DNA of 64,000 nucleotides from Lachnospiraceae bacterium (GTDB taxonomy: Bacteria; Bacillota; Clostridia; Lachnospirales; Lachnospiraceae). The stretch spans positions 62,001 to 126,000 of the forward strand of contig JAFOEY010000037.1 in the NCBI GenBank assembly GCA_017387565.1. Direction: 5' to 3'. A program made the position numbers and the translations under genes. Under the pieces are notes generated by a model, which was not told where the DNA came from, did no database searches, and was given only the letters and a program-made list of their open reading frames with translations. This document shows positions 37,712 through 48,048 of this stretch, piece by piece (positions within the stretch are counted from its first letter, which is position 1; every line of letters starts with the position of its first letter).

Positions 37712-38011
37712 TTATAAACCTGCGAAGATTTCGATGTCCTTACTATCCTCTGTAAGCCAAACAATTGCTTTTTTTGTTTTAGCGGTCTTACCGTAAACCA
37801 GACCACGTCTTTTAGTTTTGCCGTCATAGTTCATGGTATTTACTTTTGCAACTTTGGCACCTTCGAACATTTTTTCAACAGCTTCTTTGATCTGTGTCTT
37901 GTTTGCTTCAGGATGAACTAAGAATGTGTATTTCTTTTCTCCCATGCCGGCCATACTCTTTTCTGTGATAACCGGTTTCTGGATTACGTCATAATACATG
38001 ATTGCTGCCAT
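37712..38011 (-). CDS. rplW: 50S ribosomal protein L23
   Basis: 99 residues; docking site for trigger factor and SRP at the exit. [14 protein letters not shown] typical. Shares one base with rplD. Confidence 0.98.
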   Translation of the reverse strand: MAAIMYYDVIQKPVITEKSMAGMGEKKYTFLVHPEANKTQIKEAVEKMFEGAKVAKVNTMNYDGKTKRRGLVYGKTAKTKKAIVWLTEDSKDIEIFAGL

Positions 38012-38631
38012 TATGCATACACCTCCTCAATCTTTGCAACAGAGTCCTTTGTGAGAACTACTTTCTTTGCCTTCATGATATCGTATGTGTTGATTGTGTT
38101 TGTAAGTGTTGTGTCAACTGTAGCTAAGTTTCTTGCAGATAATACAGTATTCTGATCATTGTCAGAAAGTACTACGAGACCTGCGTCTACATTTAAGTTG
38201 TCCATAACTGTCTTGAAAGCTTTTGTTTTGATCTCGTCAAATTTAAGCTCATCAACTACGATCAGGTTGCCTTCCTGTACTTTGCTTGTTAAAGCTGATT
38301 TTAAAGCAGCCTGTTTTTCTTTTTTGTTTAATCTGATTGTATAATCTCTCGGTACGGGAGCGAATACAACGCCGCCTCCTGTCCACTGAGGAGATCTTGT
38401 TGAACCCTGTCTAGCATGACCGGTTCCTTTCTGTCTCCAAGGTTTTCTACCGCCACCGGAAACTTCAGAACGAGTTTTTGCTTTCTGTGTTCCCTGACGT
38501 TTATTAGCAAGCTGCGCAACGACTGCCATGTGTACAAGATGTTCGTTTACTTCAACACCGAATACCGCATCGTTTAAGTCGATTGTGCCAACTTCTTTAC
38601 CTTCCATATTATAAACAGATACGTTTGCCAT
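38011..38631 (-). CDS. rplD: 50S ribosomal protein L4
   Basis: 206 residues; tunnel-lining loop [20 protein letters not shown] intact. L4 represses the S10 operon in some bacteria, so it may act on the leader before rpsJ. Confidence 0.98.
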   Translation of the reverse strand: MANVSVYNMEGKEVGTIDLNDAVFGVEVNEHLVHMAVVAQLANKRQGTQKAKTRSEVSGGGRKPWRQKGTGHARQGSTRSPQWTGGGVVFAPVPRDYTIRLNKKEKQAALKSALTSKVQEGNLIVVDELKFDEIKTKAFKTVMDNLNVDAGLVVLSDNDQNTVLSARNLATVDTTLTNTINTYDIMKAKKVVLTKDSVAKIEEVYA

Positions 38632-38656
38632 CTGAATGGTCCTCCTTTCCTCCTAA

Positions 38657-39340
38657 TTAAGCGTTCACCTTAACGGTTTCTTTGATTGTTACTAATGCTT
38701 TCTTAGGTCCGGGTACTGCGCCTTTAACCAAAAGCAAATTCTTTTCAGCGTCAACTTTAACAACTGTTAAGTTCTGTACGGTAACCTTCTTGCATCCCAT
38801 GTGACCGGGCATTCCTTTTCCTTTAAATACTTTTGAAGGAGAAGAACAAGCACCGTTGGAACCCTGATGACGATGGAATTTAGAACCATGAGCCATAGGT
38901 CCTCTGTGCTGGCCAAATCTCTTGATTGCGCCCTGGAAACCTTTTCCTTTGCTGATTGCGCTTGCGTCGATTTTGTCGCCTTCCGCAAAGATGTCTGCTT
39001 TGATTTCAGCACCGAGTGTATACTCTTCTGCGTTTTCGAATTTAAATTCTCTCACATATCTCTTAGATGAAACACCGGCTTTGTCAAAATGACCTTTTAA
39101 AGCTTTTGTTGTGCCGTGTCTGTGAGCGATTTCTTTTTTACCTGCTTTGTCTTTGTTAACAATTTTGTCTTTCTTGTCAACAAAACCAACCTGAACTGCT
39201 TTGTAACCGTCGTTTTCTTCTGTTTTAACCTGAGTTACTACACAGGGGCCGGCCTGAAGTACGGTAACAGGAATTAAAGCACCGTCTTCGTTGAAGATTT
39301 GAGTCATTCCGACTTTTGTTGCTAAAATAGCTTTCTTCAT
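38657..39340 (-). CDS. rplC: 50S ribosomal protein L3
   Basis: 227 residues; [15 protein letters not shown] start, [14 protein letters not shown] and the W-loop. A 136-base gap with no clear gene separates it from rpsJ. Confidence 0.98.
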   Translation of the reverse strand: MKKAILATKVGMTQIFNEDGALIPVTVLQAGPCVVTQVKTEENDGYKAVQVGFVDKKDKIVNKDKAGKKEIAHRHGTTKALKGHFDKAGVSSKRYVREFKFENAEEYTLGAEIKADIFAEGDKIDASAISKGKGFQGAIKRFGQHRGPMAHGSKFHRHQGSNGACSSPSKVFKGKGMPGHMGCKKVTVQNLTVVKVDAEKNLLLVKGAVPGPKKALVTIKETVKVNA

Positions 39341-39476
39341 GTTTTTGCCTCCTTGTTTCTACAGCGGAACGGGTCATCGGTTGCCCTCACCGTTCATACT
39401 AGATCCGGGATCATATAAGTGGAACTTTCGTTGCTTCTATATAAACCTAATAAAGGATCTAATCTGTGATTAAAAA

Positions 39477-39791
39477 TTACTTCATTTTGATGCCGATAAA
39501 TACACCAGCGGGCATCTCAAGTCTCTGTAATGCATCAACTGTTTTCTGTGTCGGTGCAATTACGTCGATCAGTCTCTTGTGAGTTCTCTGTTCGAACTGT
39601 TCACGCGAATCTTTGTATTTGTGAGTAGCTCTTAAGATTGTTACAACTTCCTTTTTAGTAGGAAGCGGTACAGGGCCACTTACCTGAGATCCGTTCTTTT
39701 TGACTGTTTCGATGATTTTTTTGGCAGATGCATCAACTAATTGATGATCGTAGGCTTTTAATGTAATTCTCATTACCTGCTGATTTGCCAT
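39477..39791 (-). CDS. rpsJ: 30S ribosomal protein S10
   Basis: 104 residues from 39791 ([17 protein letters not shown]), after AAGGAGGCG; the frame reads further up into the leader. Head protein, also NusE of antitermination complexes. First gene of the super-operon. Confidence 0.98.
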   Translation of the reverse strand: MANQQVMRITLKAYDHQLVDASAKKIIETVKKNGSQVSGPVPLPTKKEVVTILRATHKYKDSREQFEQRTHKRLIDVIAPTQKTVDALQRLEMPAGVFIGIKMK

Positions 39792-39945
39792 AAAAAAAGT
39801 CGCCTCCTTTTCGCACTTTTTTGATTTAAGTACGACAAGCGGTGACTGTACACTCTCCCGTGTGTGTCGCAATGACTTTCACACGTCGTTTCTATCCTGA
39901 GATAGACATTTTTGGTTTGTACAGTGACTTGTCGTCAGTTTCCTA
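39792..39945 (-). ncRNA. Structured S10-operon leader (multi-stem)
   Basis: A closing stem pairs GACGACAAGTCACTGTACA (39918-39936) with TGTACAGTCACCGCTTGTCGT (39832-39852), 19 pairs with a small bulge. Inside are TCTATC-CTGA-GATAGA and a CGTGTGAAA...CACACACG stem. A leader of about 220 bases runs from the promoter to rpsJ. By position it is a candidate for L4-type autoregulation; the protein partner is inferred. Confidence 0.65.
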
Positions 39946-40026
39946 ACTTGACATTCGCTCCACGGAAAACCTGCAACGATGTGCAGCAACCTCACGCTTC
40001 ATCGCTATCATGCCACAGCACTTGAT

Positions 40027-40055
40027 AATATAACAGAAAAAAGGAGCTTGCGCAA
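40027..40055 (-). promoter_or_regulatory. S10 operon promoter, -35 in a terminator stem
   Basis: TTGCGC (40050-40055) and TATATT (40027-40032), 17 bases apart on the minus strand, just upstream of the leader. The -35 hexamer is the loop-side part of the putP terminator hairpin. Confidence 0.75.
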
Positions 40056-40062
40056 GCCCCTT
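40041..40062 (-). terminator. Terminator between putP and the S10 operon
   Basis: On the minus strand A7-GGGGCTTGCGCAAGCTCC-T6: a GC-rich palindrome with T-run, suited to end putP transcripts. It also reads well in the other direction. Confidence 0.8.
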
Positions 40063-40123
40063 TTTTTCAAAAGTTTTTCGTTTTTTTATAAAAATTGTTC
40101 TAAATTTAATACAATTGTGGTTT

Positions 40124-40181
40124 TGTGGATAACTCACTACAATATCTGCTGTTTTTTATGTATTTTGCTAATTTATCCACC
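40124..40181. promoter_or_regulatory. Two opposed DnaA-box-like sites
   Basis: TGTGGATAA at 40124-40132 (exact) and TTATCCACC at 40173-40181 (one mismatch) lie between putP and the S10 promoter. The rest of 40063-40283 is AT-rich with no gene. Confidence 0.45.
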
Positions 40182-40283
40182 TTTTTTATCATCACTTACA
40201 ATATGCACATGCATTCATGATAATTTCATCTTTCTGTATGTCCATATCATTTCTATCTATTATACACATCGAGATGTATTTCT

Positions 40284-41819
40284 TTAGATGCTATCCTGTA
40301 CATCTTTAACAGCATCAAATTCATCCATGATTTCTTTGGCGGGTGCCTTTGTCAAAAGGCTGACCACAAAAATGAAAATCAGGCTGATCGGGAAACCGAC
40401 TGCCAAAGAATAAAGTCCGGTTGCAGCTTTGATGGTTTCACCGGCTAATAACGGAATGTAGTCCCAGATGATGACCGTTGCGGCACCACTGACAAGACCG
40501 GCAATCGCACCCGGAAGATTGGTACGTTTCCAGAACAACGACATCAGTACCAGTGGACCAAATGCAGCACCAAGACCTGCCCATGCATCGGATACCAGTC
40601 CCATAACGGATGAATTGGGGTTCCAGGCAATCACATATGCAATCACAGCAATGACTACGATAATGATACGGCTGATTGTCATAACGGTTTTATCATCAGC
40701 ATCTTTTCGGATGATTCCTTTATAAATGTCTTCCGCAACCGCAGACGCACTGACAAGCAACTGGGAATCCGCTGTGGACATGATTGCTGCCAGGATACCG
40801 CAAAGGAAAATTCCCGCAATAATTGGTACATTTATTTCCTGTGTAAAGACTTTCTTTATCATTTCAATAAAAATTTTCTCCGTGCCGACTTCGTTCATGT
40901 AATCAAAGTCCATATATGCGCGTCCGACAATTCCGATGACTGCTGCCATAAACAGCGAAATGGTAACCCATGCAATGGCAACGCCCTTTGATTTTGTCAT
41001 TTCCTTTTCACTCTTTACAGCCATGAAACGAACCAGAATATGAGGCATACCAAAGTAACCAAGTCCCCATGCAAGACCGGATATGATACCTACAACATTA
41101 ACCCCCTTAAACATATTTACAAATCCGGGGTTTTCTGCAAGTGCACTTTCCAGTCCTGCAGCTACGGTAACTCCGTCTGCTTTCATAAAACATACAGCAA
41201 AAATCGGTACGGCAAGTAAGGCAATTAACATCATCGTTCCCTGGATAAAGTCAGTCAGACAAACTGCCATAAATCCGCCCAGGAAGGTATAAATCAGAAT
41301 TACCAGTGCACCAAGTGTCAATGCAATTTTATAATCAATACCGAAAATAGACTGAAACAGCTTACCGCCGGCTGCCAGCGCAGATGCACAATATACGGTA
41401 AAAAAGATGACAATTATAATAGAAGAAATAAACATCAGTATTTTCTTCTCATCACGATATCTGTTTTCAAAAAACATCGGAAGCGTAACGGAATTGTTTG
41501 CTTTAATCGTATATTTACGAAGTCTGGAAGCAACAATCAACCAGTTCAAAACGGTACCAATCAATAGTCCGACGGCACACCAGCCGTCCCCGCCATTCAT
41601 ACCATAAATAAAGATAGCTCCCGGGAGCCCCATTAAGAGCCATCCGCTCATGTCAGAAGCCTGTGCAGATAAAGCTGCGATAAATCCACCCAGATTTCTT
41701 CCTCCCAGAAAGTAGTCCTCTGTATTTGCACTTTTCTTTGAATACATGGCACCAATCGCAATCATCATCAAAAGATACAGTACAAATGCAACCAAAATCC
41801 AACCTGAAACATTTGTCAT
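40284..41819 (-). CDS. putP: Sodium/proline symporter
   Basis: 511 residues, about 13 membrane helices of the SSS family. The PutP features SANTEDYFLGGRNLGG and ALSAQASDMSGWLLMGLPGA (Na+ and proline site), and ISTADSQLLVSASAVAED are well kept. Imports proline as nutrient or osmoprotectant. Stands alone between two terminators. Confidence 0.93.
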   Translation of the reverse strand: MTNVSGWILVAFVLYLLMMIAIGAMYSKKSANTEDYFLGGRNLGGFIAALSAQASDMSGWLLMGLPGAIFIYGMNGGDGWCAVGLLIGTVLNWLIVASRLRKYTIKANNSVTLPMFFENRYRDEKKILMFISSIIIVIFFTVYCASALAAGGKLFQSIFGIDYKIALTLGALVILIYTFLGGFMAVCLTDFIQGTMMLIALLAVPIFAVCFMKADGVTVAAGLESALAENPGFVNMFKGVNVVGIISGLAWGLGYFGMPHILVRFMAVKSEKEMTKSKGVAIAWVTISLFMAAVIGIVGRAYMDFDYMNEVGTEKIFIEMIKKVFTQEINVPIIAGIFLCGILAAIMSTADSQLLVSASAVAEDIYKGIIRKDADDKTVMTISRIIIVVIAVIAYVIAWNPNSSVMGLVSDAWAGLGAAFGPLVLMSLFWKRTNLPGAIAGLVSGAATVIIWDYIPLLAGETIKAATGLYSLAVGFPISLIFIFVVSLLTKAPAKEIMDEFDAVKDVQDSI

Positions 41820-41849
41820 TTTTTCACAATCTCCTCTCCTCTAAAAAAT

Positions 41850-42500
41850 TTAACTTAACAAATATCCATTTAGAACCTGATTCGAAATAATACGAACGGC
41901 TTCTGACAATTCCGGATCCGTAATAAAGCAATAAATATAAAAGCATAAGCTGCCTAAACCTGCAACAAAGGAAATAATGGAAAGAACCAGTCCCGCAATC
42001 GCCATACCGTCCATTTTTCCCTGATTGTCGTTTTTAGATAAAATTGCCAAAATGACACCAATAATTCCCAATATAACTGACGGTGCTCCCAGACAGCAGC
42101 ATATAACAAGTCCTATAATACCAAGTACCAAAGAAACAACTGATTTTGTATTGCTCGTTTTCGGCTCCGGTGCGGAAGAATATCCCTGATTATAATTGGA
42201 ATATCCGTAGCCACTCTGTTCATATCCCGGCTGATAATATCCTTGCGAATTGTATCCCTGTGGATTATATCCCTGCGGGTTATATCCCTGCGGGTCACTT
42301 CCCTGTGGATTGTATCCCTGCGGGTTATATCCCTGCGGATTGTATCCCTGCGGGTTATATCCCTGCGGGTCACTTCCCTGTGGATTGTATCCCTGCGGGT
42401 TATATCCCTGCGGGTCACTTCCCTGTGGATTGTATCCCTGCGGGTCGCTTCCCTGTGGATTATATTCTGTCTGATTTAAATCATTAAAACTATCGTCCAT
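41850..42500 (-). CDS. DUF4190-like membrane protein with [10 protein letters not shown] repeats
   Basis: 216 residues. Residues about 12-90 are some 15 pentapeptides alternating YNPQG and SDPQG (15-bp DNA repeats), then a Tyr/Gly-rich stretch. Residues about 120-205 hold two to three membrane helices ([34 protein letters not shown]) as in DUF4190. The soluble repeat is probably cytoplasmic and disordered. Function unknown. The protein at 50.5 kb bears a similar NGYNPQYG head. Confidence 0.8.
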   Translation of the reverse strand: MDDSFNDLNQTEYNPQGSDPQGYNPQGSDPQGYNPQGYNPQGSDPQGYNPQGYNPQGYNPQGYNPQGSDPQGYNPQGYNPQGYNSQGYYQPGYEQSGYGYSNYNQGYSSAPEPKTSNTKSVVSLVLGIIGLVICCCLGAPSVILGIIGVILAILSKNDNQGKMDGMAIAGLVLSIISFVAGLGSLCFYIYCFITDPELSEAVRIISNQVLNGYLLS

Positions 42501-42620
42501 TTTACATCCCTTTTCCTTTAATAATTTCTTTGCTGTTGTAACACGTTAAAGTAGATTATACAAGAATATGGTCTTTTCAACAAGCATTTTTGACGAATGA
42601 ATAAAAATAATGTAAATTAT

Positions 42621-42848
42621 ATGATACCAGGGTTAAAAGGTCATACTTATCATGCTTGCATGAATAAGTATGACTTTGGAACCCGCAAAACATGAGAAAG
42701 TAGCCCGTCAGGGCGGATTTCGAATGTTTTGCGGATTGCGAAATCACATCGTGCGGAACAATCCGTTGGTATCATGGCATTTGAAAAGAACATGCTTTTC
42801 ACGCCGGACTGCGAGAGCACATTGTGCGGAGCAATCCGTTGGTATCAT
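42621..42848 (+). repeat. R2 full copy B plus adjoining partial copy
   Basis: 42621-42775 is a 155-bp unit from ATGATACCA to TGGTATCAT, the reverse complement of copy A. It is followed by a shorter derivative (about 42776-42848) ending in the same GAGCAATCCGTTGGTATCATGG. The two fill the gap between the repeat protein and the DUF2752 gene; the remaining 42501-42620 shows no gene. Confidence 0.85.
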
Positions 42849-42879
42849 GGTAAATAACAGCTATAGGATCAGTGAAAAA

Positions 42880-43338
42880 ATGTATTTACATTTCCATATA
42901 AATAAGAAGAAATATTTTATAATGACCATAGTTTTTTTGTCTTTATTTCTTCTGGCATATTTGTACACCAACTATATAGAAAAGATACAATCCGCAAATC
43001 CACTACTATTTCACGATTGTGCATTCAAAAACACGTTTCATCTGTATTGCCCCGGTTGCGGTGGCACACGCGCGGTTGATGCGTTATTGCATCTTCGGAT
43101 TCTATCATCTCTTTTCTATCATCCATTGGTAATTTATGTTGTAATCTGTTGTTGTTTCTTCTATATTAAAATAGGTATACAACTGAAAAAACAAAACGGA
43201 GATGCAGATATTTTTATCAATACCGCCTGTATCTGGGGTGCATTGATTTTGGTTTTAACCTTTTTTATCGTCCGCAATTTATTGCTTGTATATGGTGGTG
43301 TGGATTATATCGGGGAATTGAAAAGCTACTGGATATAA
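42880..43338 (+). CDS. DUF2752 membrane protein
   Basis: 152 residues from 42880 (a start at 42847 is possible but lies in the R2 copy). Three to four membrane helices and the DUF2752 signature CPGCGGTRAVDALLH at about residues 55-70, a Cys-rich turn of unknown role. The upstream reading frame is repeat sequence, so the gene's control region derives from R2. Confidence 0.8.
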   Translation: MYLHFHINKKKYFIMTIVFLSLFLLAYLYTNYIEKIQSANPLLFHDCAFKNTFHLYCPGCGGTRAVDALLHLRILSSLFYHPLVIYVVICCCFFYIKIGIQLKKQNGDADIFINTACIWGALILVLTFFIVRNLLLVYGGVDYIGELKSYWI

Positions 43339-43494
43339 AAAATCACTACTCGAACTTTATAATATGACGATTATACCATTGTCATTTAGAATTACGAAAA
43401 TTCTGTATTGTAAACAATGAAATAAAATCATTTGAAATAATATAATCAATGATATCTAAAAGTAATAAAAATAATGTAAGAACAGGAGTTATAT

Positions 43495-44367
43495 ATGTGG
43501 ATTGCAGATCAATGGAAAGATTATGAAGTAATAGATACTTGTTCAGGTGAGAAATGTGAACGCTGGGGGGATTATATTTTAGTCCGCCCCGATCCCCAGG
43601 TCATTTGGGATACCGGGCATAACAATCCTGCCTGGAAACAAAAAAACGGTCATTATCACCGCAGTAACAAGGGCGGCGGGGAATGGGAATTTCGCAATCT
43701 GCCCAAAGAATGGTCTATCAAATACCGGGATTTAACCTTCAATCTGAAACCTTTCAGTTTTAAACACACAGGGCTCTTTCCGGAGCAGGCTGTTAACTGG
43801 GACTGGTGTGCCGAAAAAATCAGGACCGCGACAAAAGAAAAAGGACGTCCTTTAAAAGTCCTAAATCTCTTTGCCTATACCGGTGGGGCAACCATTTCGG
43901 CATCTGCAGCAGGTGCAAGTGTCACACACGTAGACGCATCCAAAGGTATGGTTACCTGGGCAAAAGAAAACGCCGTATCATCCGGTTTATCCGATGCTCC
44001 AATCCGCTGGCTGGTGGATGACTGCGTCAAATTCGTCGAAAGAGAAATCCGCCGCGGCAATACCTACGACGGAATTATCATGGATCCTCCGTCTTACGGC
44101 AGAGGACCCAAAGGTGAAATCTGGAAAATCGAAGATTCCATTTATCCTTTTATTCAATTGACAGCCAAATTGTTATCCAAAGATTCCGTTTTCTTTTTGA
44201 TTAATTCCTACACCACCGGATTACAGCCGGCTGTGCTTTCTTATATGATTAACACTGCGATTGTTCCGCAGTTTGGCGGCAGGGTGGAAGCCGAAGAAAT
44301 CGGTCTTCCCGTAACCGAAAGCGGTCTGGTTTTACCCTGCGGCGCCAGCGGCAGATGGTGTAAATAA
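43495..44367 (+). CDS. Class I SAM-dependent (RlmI-like rRNA) methyltransferase
   Basis: 290 residues. N-terminal beta domain (WIADQWKDYEVID), then a Rossmann methyltransferase: SAM site LNLFAYTGGATISA, acidic VDASKGM, and MDPPSYGRGP (NPPY-type loop). It resembles RlmI/YccW 23S cytosine-5 enzymes but lacks their PUA domain, so target is uncertain. GGAG site 8 bases before ATG; alone on the plus strand. Confidence 0.87.
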   Translation: MWIADQWKDYEVIDTCSGEKCERWGDYILVRPDPQVIWDTGHNNPAWKQKNGHYHRSNKGGGEWEFRNLPKEWSIKYRDLTFNLKPFSFKHTGLFPEQAVNWDWCAEKIRTATKEKGRPLKVLNLFAYTGGATISASAAGASVTHVDASKGMVTWAKENAVSSGLSDAPIRWLVDDCVKFVEREIRRGNTYDGIIMDPPSYGRGPKGEIWKIEDSIYPFIQLTAKLLSKDSVFFLINSYTTGLQPAVLSYMINTAIVPQFGGRVEAEEIGLPVTESGLVLPCGASGRWCK

Positions 44368-44380
44368 ATCGAATTATCTT

Positions 44381-46708
44381 TTAATAATAATCTCTGGATA
44401 CCCATGCGTTGTTTTCTTTCGCATCTTTCATGGCTTCCTTCAATTCCTGTGGGAAGCCTATGGTATACAATGCATACTGTTGTGTTTCTCCGTTTTTGGG
44501 AACCACCTCTACAATATAATCATTGTCAGACATCATTTCAACATCGATGGCATTCCATTGCGCCCGCATCGGAAATGCATCCTCTATTACCTTCTCTGCC
44601 AGTTCCGTATCCGGTTCTATGCTCAAAACACGTTGGATAACTTCTGTTGCCGTTTCCGTATTGATATCCGATACATTTACACGTACCACAGTATCTTCAC
44701 AATATACATTAATTTTGGCCACCTCATCTAATGGAATCTGAGTATCTTTATAAAGTCCGAAGGATTTCAACAATGAAACGGTTCTTTCATCACTCTCATA
44801 AACAACCATGTGCGCTCCATAATATGTGTAAGAAGATGTATCCCACTGTTTGGGTTCCTCATTGGGATTTCGAAAACCGTATATAATCATTCCGACAGGA
44901 GCTTTCGTGATTAAATCCTCATAGGTCCGGTCATTGATATCTGCTTTTGCAGCTTCCGCTAAAGCCTCTATCTCCTCCTGACTAAAGCGTTTCTGGTGGT
45001 CACTCTGCGTTAAGGATTCAAAATCATAAGATGTATAGATAATCTGTTTCTCTGTATCACTGTCTTTAATCATATCCATAACATATTCTTTGTTGAACGG
45101 GTTCGCAATATCTTTATAATCTGATGTCGCATAAAATGACGCATATATCTTTCTTGCATCCGTCGGCAACAAGCAATATCTTCTTTCTTTGGTTTTTCCG
45201 TTTTTTAAATAATATGTGACATATACACTTTCACATCGGTCTTCATCCCGGTATACCAGATTGCTGTCAATCCCAAATTCATCGCGTACAGAGTGAAGAG
45301 TTTCACCGCCAAAATCATTGGTATCGATATATTGCTCTCTTTGCATGGCATCTTGCAATACCGTAAGCAGTACCTCTTTGGCATGCTCATCGGTTATGTT
45401 CATTTTTATCTCGCCTTCATACTCTTCGTCCCAGACTACATTTAAGGCCGGATCATCCGGTCTTACAAAAGAAAAACCTGCAAGTTCATCGGCTTTTGGC
45501 AGATAGGTATCAAAACCAAAAAGATCAAACGCATACACAAAGAAAATAAAACAACTAAGTCCACACGCTAACAGCGATGCAGGAAGGCTCTTTACTGCTT
45601 TCTTCATTGCAACATTAAAATCGCCTTCGATAATCCCACCTAAAATCAAATGCATTAGAATCGTTGCCAAAATAATGCCAACCAATCCATACATGATTGC
45701 ATTATTATAATAATTACCTGCTATGGTCATCAGGACACCGACACCAAGTGAAATCGTAAAAATGATGACAACCTTGAGAATTGGTATCGCTTTTGCAAAT
45801 ACAATTGCCTTTCCGCCGGTCTGTGCAGCTCTTTTTTTATACAGCCAGTATGCAACACCGGTATAAATGGCAATTTGGAGCAGTAATAGCACAACATAAT
45901 ACAGATTGGCACTGATTAATCCAAGTCCCCAGCGATAATATCTGAATGCATTTTCCTCGCTATAAAAAACACTGTTTCGAAATGACAGGAAACTACTCAA
46001 TCCCGCCAATATCGGAGATGTTATATTTTTTGCAATAAAATCAGAGGTACCTGCTATATTATAAAATGTATTCAGGAAGTTATCCTGAAACATAAAAACG
46101 GATAACCGGCATGCCGGTTCCACAAAAAGTAAAAACAGACCACCAAAAAATGCCAGAATCATATTTCCCGTTAAAAGCTGGGCTATTGACACAAGCATAT
46201 AGACAGAAAGAAACGTCAGCACACAGACAAAGAAAATGATAAAGCTTGCCTTTGCAAAGACGATATTATATACCCGATATCCCAATACAATCAGATTGGA
46301 TGCCAAAAGACATAACGCAAACGGAACTGCATAGATAAACAGGCTATTGAGATGAATATACAAGAAACGGCTGGATTCCTTTACCGGAACCGATTTATAC
46401 ATATCCACTTTCTGTCTTTTATTAATCCACGCAAAGCTTTGAATAGCCATAAAAATGCCCAGAGCAACTGCAATGATAAAAGGCAGTACCGAATAGAAAT
46501 TCGTATTTAAAATCGCATACACCAATTCATTGTAATCGTCCGCCGTTTTATCTTGTATCTGCCAATAATCGGTTGCCAGTCCGGACACGGACAGATAGGT
46601 AAAAATCGGTAATGAAAAAAGCGATAATGCACTGCTAAGCGTTAATATCCAACTTCTTTTTTTCAAATTCCAGATGCTATACTTCCAAAATGAGTTTTTT
46701 GATGTCAT
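44381..46708 (-). CDS. ABC transporter permease, large
   Basis: 775 residues. About ten hydrophobic segments in residues 15-430 (first TLSSALSLFSLPIFTYL), then a soluble, probably extracellular or cytosolic domain of about 340 residues (KMNITDEHAKEVLLTVL onward). Overlaps the ATPase gene upstream by 32 bases. Together with it and the GntR regulator it forms an exporter operon, perhaps for envelope stress or antimicrobial compounds; the substrate is unknown. Confidence 0.83.
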   Translation of the reverse strand: MTSKNSFWKYSIWNLKKRSWILTLSSALSLFSLPIFTYLSVSGLATDYWQIQDKTADDYNELVYAILNTNFYSVLPFIIAVALGIFMAIQSFAWINKRQKVDMYKSVPVKESSRFLYIHLNSLFIYAVPFALCLLASNLIVLGYRVYNIVFAKASFIIFFVCVLTFLSVYMLVSIAQLLTGNMILAFFGGLFLLFVEPACRLSVFMFQDNFLNTFYNIAGTSDFIAKNITSPILAGLSSFLSFRNSVFYSEENAFRYYRWGLGLISANLYYVVLLLLQIAIYTGVAYWLYKKRAAQTGGKAIVFAKAIPILKVVIIFTISLGVGVLMTIAGNYYNNAIMYGLVGIILATILMHLILGGIIEGDFNVAMKKAVKSLPASLLACGLSCFIFFVYAFDLFGFDTYLPKADELAGFSFVRPDDPALNVVWDEEYEGEIKMNITDEHAKEVLLTVLQDAMQREQYIDTNDFGGETLHSVRDEFGIDSNLVYRDEDRCESVYVTYYLKNGKTKERRYCLLPTDARKIYASFYATSDYKDIANPFNKEYVMDMIKDSDTEKQIIYTSYDFESLTQSDHQKRFSQEEIEALAEAAKADINDRTYEDLITKAPVGMIIYGFRNPNEEPKQWDTSSYTYYGAHMVVYESDERTVSLLKSFGLYKDTQIPLDEVAKINVYCEDTVVRVNVSDINTETATEVIQRVLSIEPDTELAEKVIEDAFPMRAQWNAIDVEMMSDNDYIVEVVPKNGETQQYALYTIGFPQELKEAMKDAKENNAWVSRDYY

Positions 46709-47585
46709 AACCCACTACCTCCGTTTCACTGATAAAGATTTCTTCCAAAGAAAGAGGAATGATTTCACAAAAAACAGTGTCAAGCCCGGTCAGTTTCGCT
46801 GCAATCTCTTCTCTGTCTCCACGAACCGTAAGCGTATACATGGTTCCTCTTTGTTCTTTCTTAATCACTTCTAAAGTACTCATCGCACTCTCAAATGCTG
46901 ATTCATCTTTGAAAACACATTGTACTTTTTGTATCTGACACTTCATCTCATCTAAATCTTTTGATAAGATGACACCGCCTTTATGTAAAAGTCCTACCGC
47001 ATCACAAATATCTTCCAGTTCCCGCAAATTGTGGGATGCAATAATTGGTGTCAATCCTCTGCTTCCCATCTCTTTTGCCAAGAGGCTCTTTACGGCCTGT
47101 CGCATCACCGGATCCAGACCGTCAAAGGTCTCATCGCAAAGAATATATTCTGTTTTGCTTGCCAGGGCCAAAATCACGGCAAGTTGTTTTTTCATTCCCT
47201 TGGAATATGTTGCTATCTTTCGCTTGGAATCCAGATTAAACTGCTCCAACAATTTGTAATACTCCGATTTATCAAAACTTTGATACACCATGCTGTAGTA
47301 CTGCTCCATATCCACGGCATTACCATGTGGGAAAAAATAAGGTTCATCCGAAATAAAAAACATCTTTTCTTTTGCTTTCGGATTGTCATATACCGGCATA
47401 TCATCAATCAAAATCTCTCCTTCATCCGGTTTTGTCACGCCGCAAATCATACGAAGAAGAGTGGACTTGCCGGCACCGTTGGTTCCGATCAGACCAAAGA
47501 CCATGCCCTCTTTCATCTCAATATCGATATGATCTACCGCAATATAATCATCAAATTTTTTTGTAATCCCTTTGATGGATATCAT
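46677..47585 (-). CDS. ABC transporter ATP-binding protein
   Basis: 302 residues from 47585 (CAAGGAGGTAACAAT before MISIKGITKKF). Walker A GTNGAGKST, Walker B YILCDETFDGLD, switch His in IASHNLRE. The signature is YSKGMKKQL, of the exporter type. Its product would drive the following permease. Confidence 0.93.
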   Translation of the reverse strand: MISIKGITKKFDDYIAVDHIDIEMKEGMVFGLIGTNGAGKSTLLRMICGVTKPDEGEILIDDMPVYDNPKAKEKMFFISDEPYFFPHGNAVDMEQYYSMVYQSFDKSEYYKLLEQFNLDSKRKIATYSKGMKKQLAVILALASKTEYILCDETFDGLDPVMRQAVKSLLAKEMGSRGLTPIIASHNLRELEDICDAVGLLHKGGVILSKDLDEMKCQIQKVQCVFKDESAFESAMSTLEVIKKEQRGTMYTLTVRGDREEIAAKLTGLDTVFCEIIPLSLEEIFISETEVVGYDIKKLILEV

Positions 47586-47609
47586 ATTGTTACCTCCTTG
47601 CAATACCTG

Positions 47610-47984
47610 CTATTTGGATTGTTTCTGCTTGCTTTGTATGTGTTCAATCAACACGGAAAGATCTACATCAGCATCTTTTGCTTCTTTCAAAAGCCCATCC
47701 AGCTTTTCCATGATTTCAGCCTTCTTGATGTCTTTTAAGTTGTCATTGGCTGCAACAAAATTTCCTTTTCCTTTCACCGTATAGATAAATCCCTGCCGCT
47801 CCAACTCAGCATATGCTTTTTGAATGGTATTGGGATTAATGGAAAGTTCCATCGCCAGCGTCCTGACAGATGGCATCTTTTCTTCCGGTGTAAGCACATT
47901 TCGAACAATTAAGTTTTTGTATTTATTTACAATTTGCTCATAAATCGGGGTTGAATCCGTATAATCAATCCTAATCAAGATCAC
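47610..47984 (-). CDS. GntR-family (YtrA-type) repressor
   Basis: 124 residues: winged helix (PIYEQIVNKYKNLIVRNVL, PSVRTLAMELSINPNTIQKAY) and a short C-terminal helical dimer domain, as in YtrA regulators that head ABC operons. Likely represses its own operon until a ligand binds; the palindrome at 48049-48073 is the probable operator. Confidence 0.92.
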   Translation of the reverse strand: MILIRIDYTDSTPIYEQIVNKYKNLIVRNVLTPEEKMPSVRTLAMELSINPNTIQKAYAELERQGFIYTVKGKGNFVAANDNLKDIKKAEIMEKLDGLLKEAKDADVDLSVLIEHIQSKQKQSK

Positions 47985-48048
47985 CGCTCCTTTTCATGCA
48001 TCATCGTTATGCATCATTTTTGATTTTACTATCTATATATCCGATTTT

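Noticed and set aside
42243-42480. CRISPR-like regular repeats
   Set aside because: Units are 15 bp without unique spacers and encode the pentapeptide repeat.
42146-42487. Plus-strand frames with IPAGY-like or LYPCG-like repeats
   Set aside because: They are the complement of the YNPQG repeat of the minus-strand membrane protein; every frame of a 15-bp repeat stays open.
42670-42879. N-terminal extension of the DUF2752 gene
   Set aside because: It translates repeat R2 and has no ribosome site.
44404-44741. Plus-strand frames within the ABC permease gene
   Set aside because: Shadows of the 775-residue permease; no ribosome sites.
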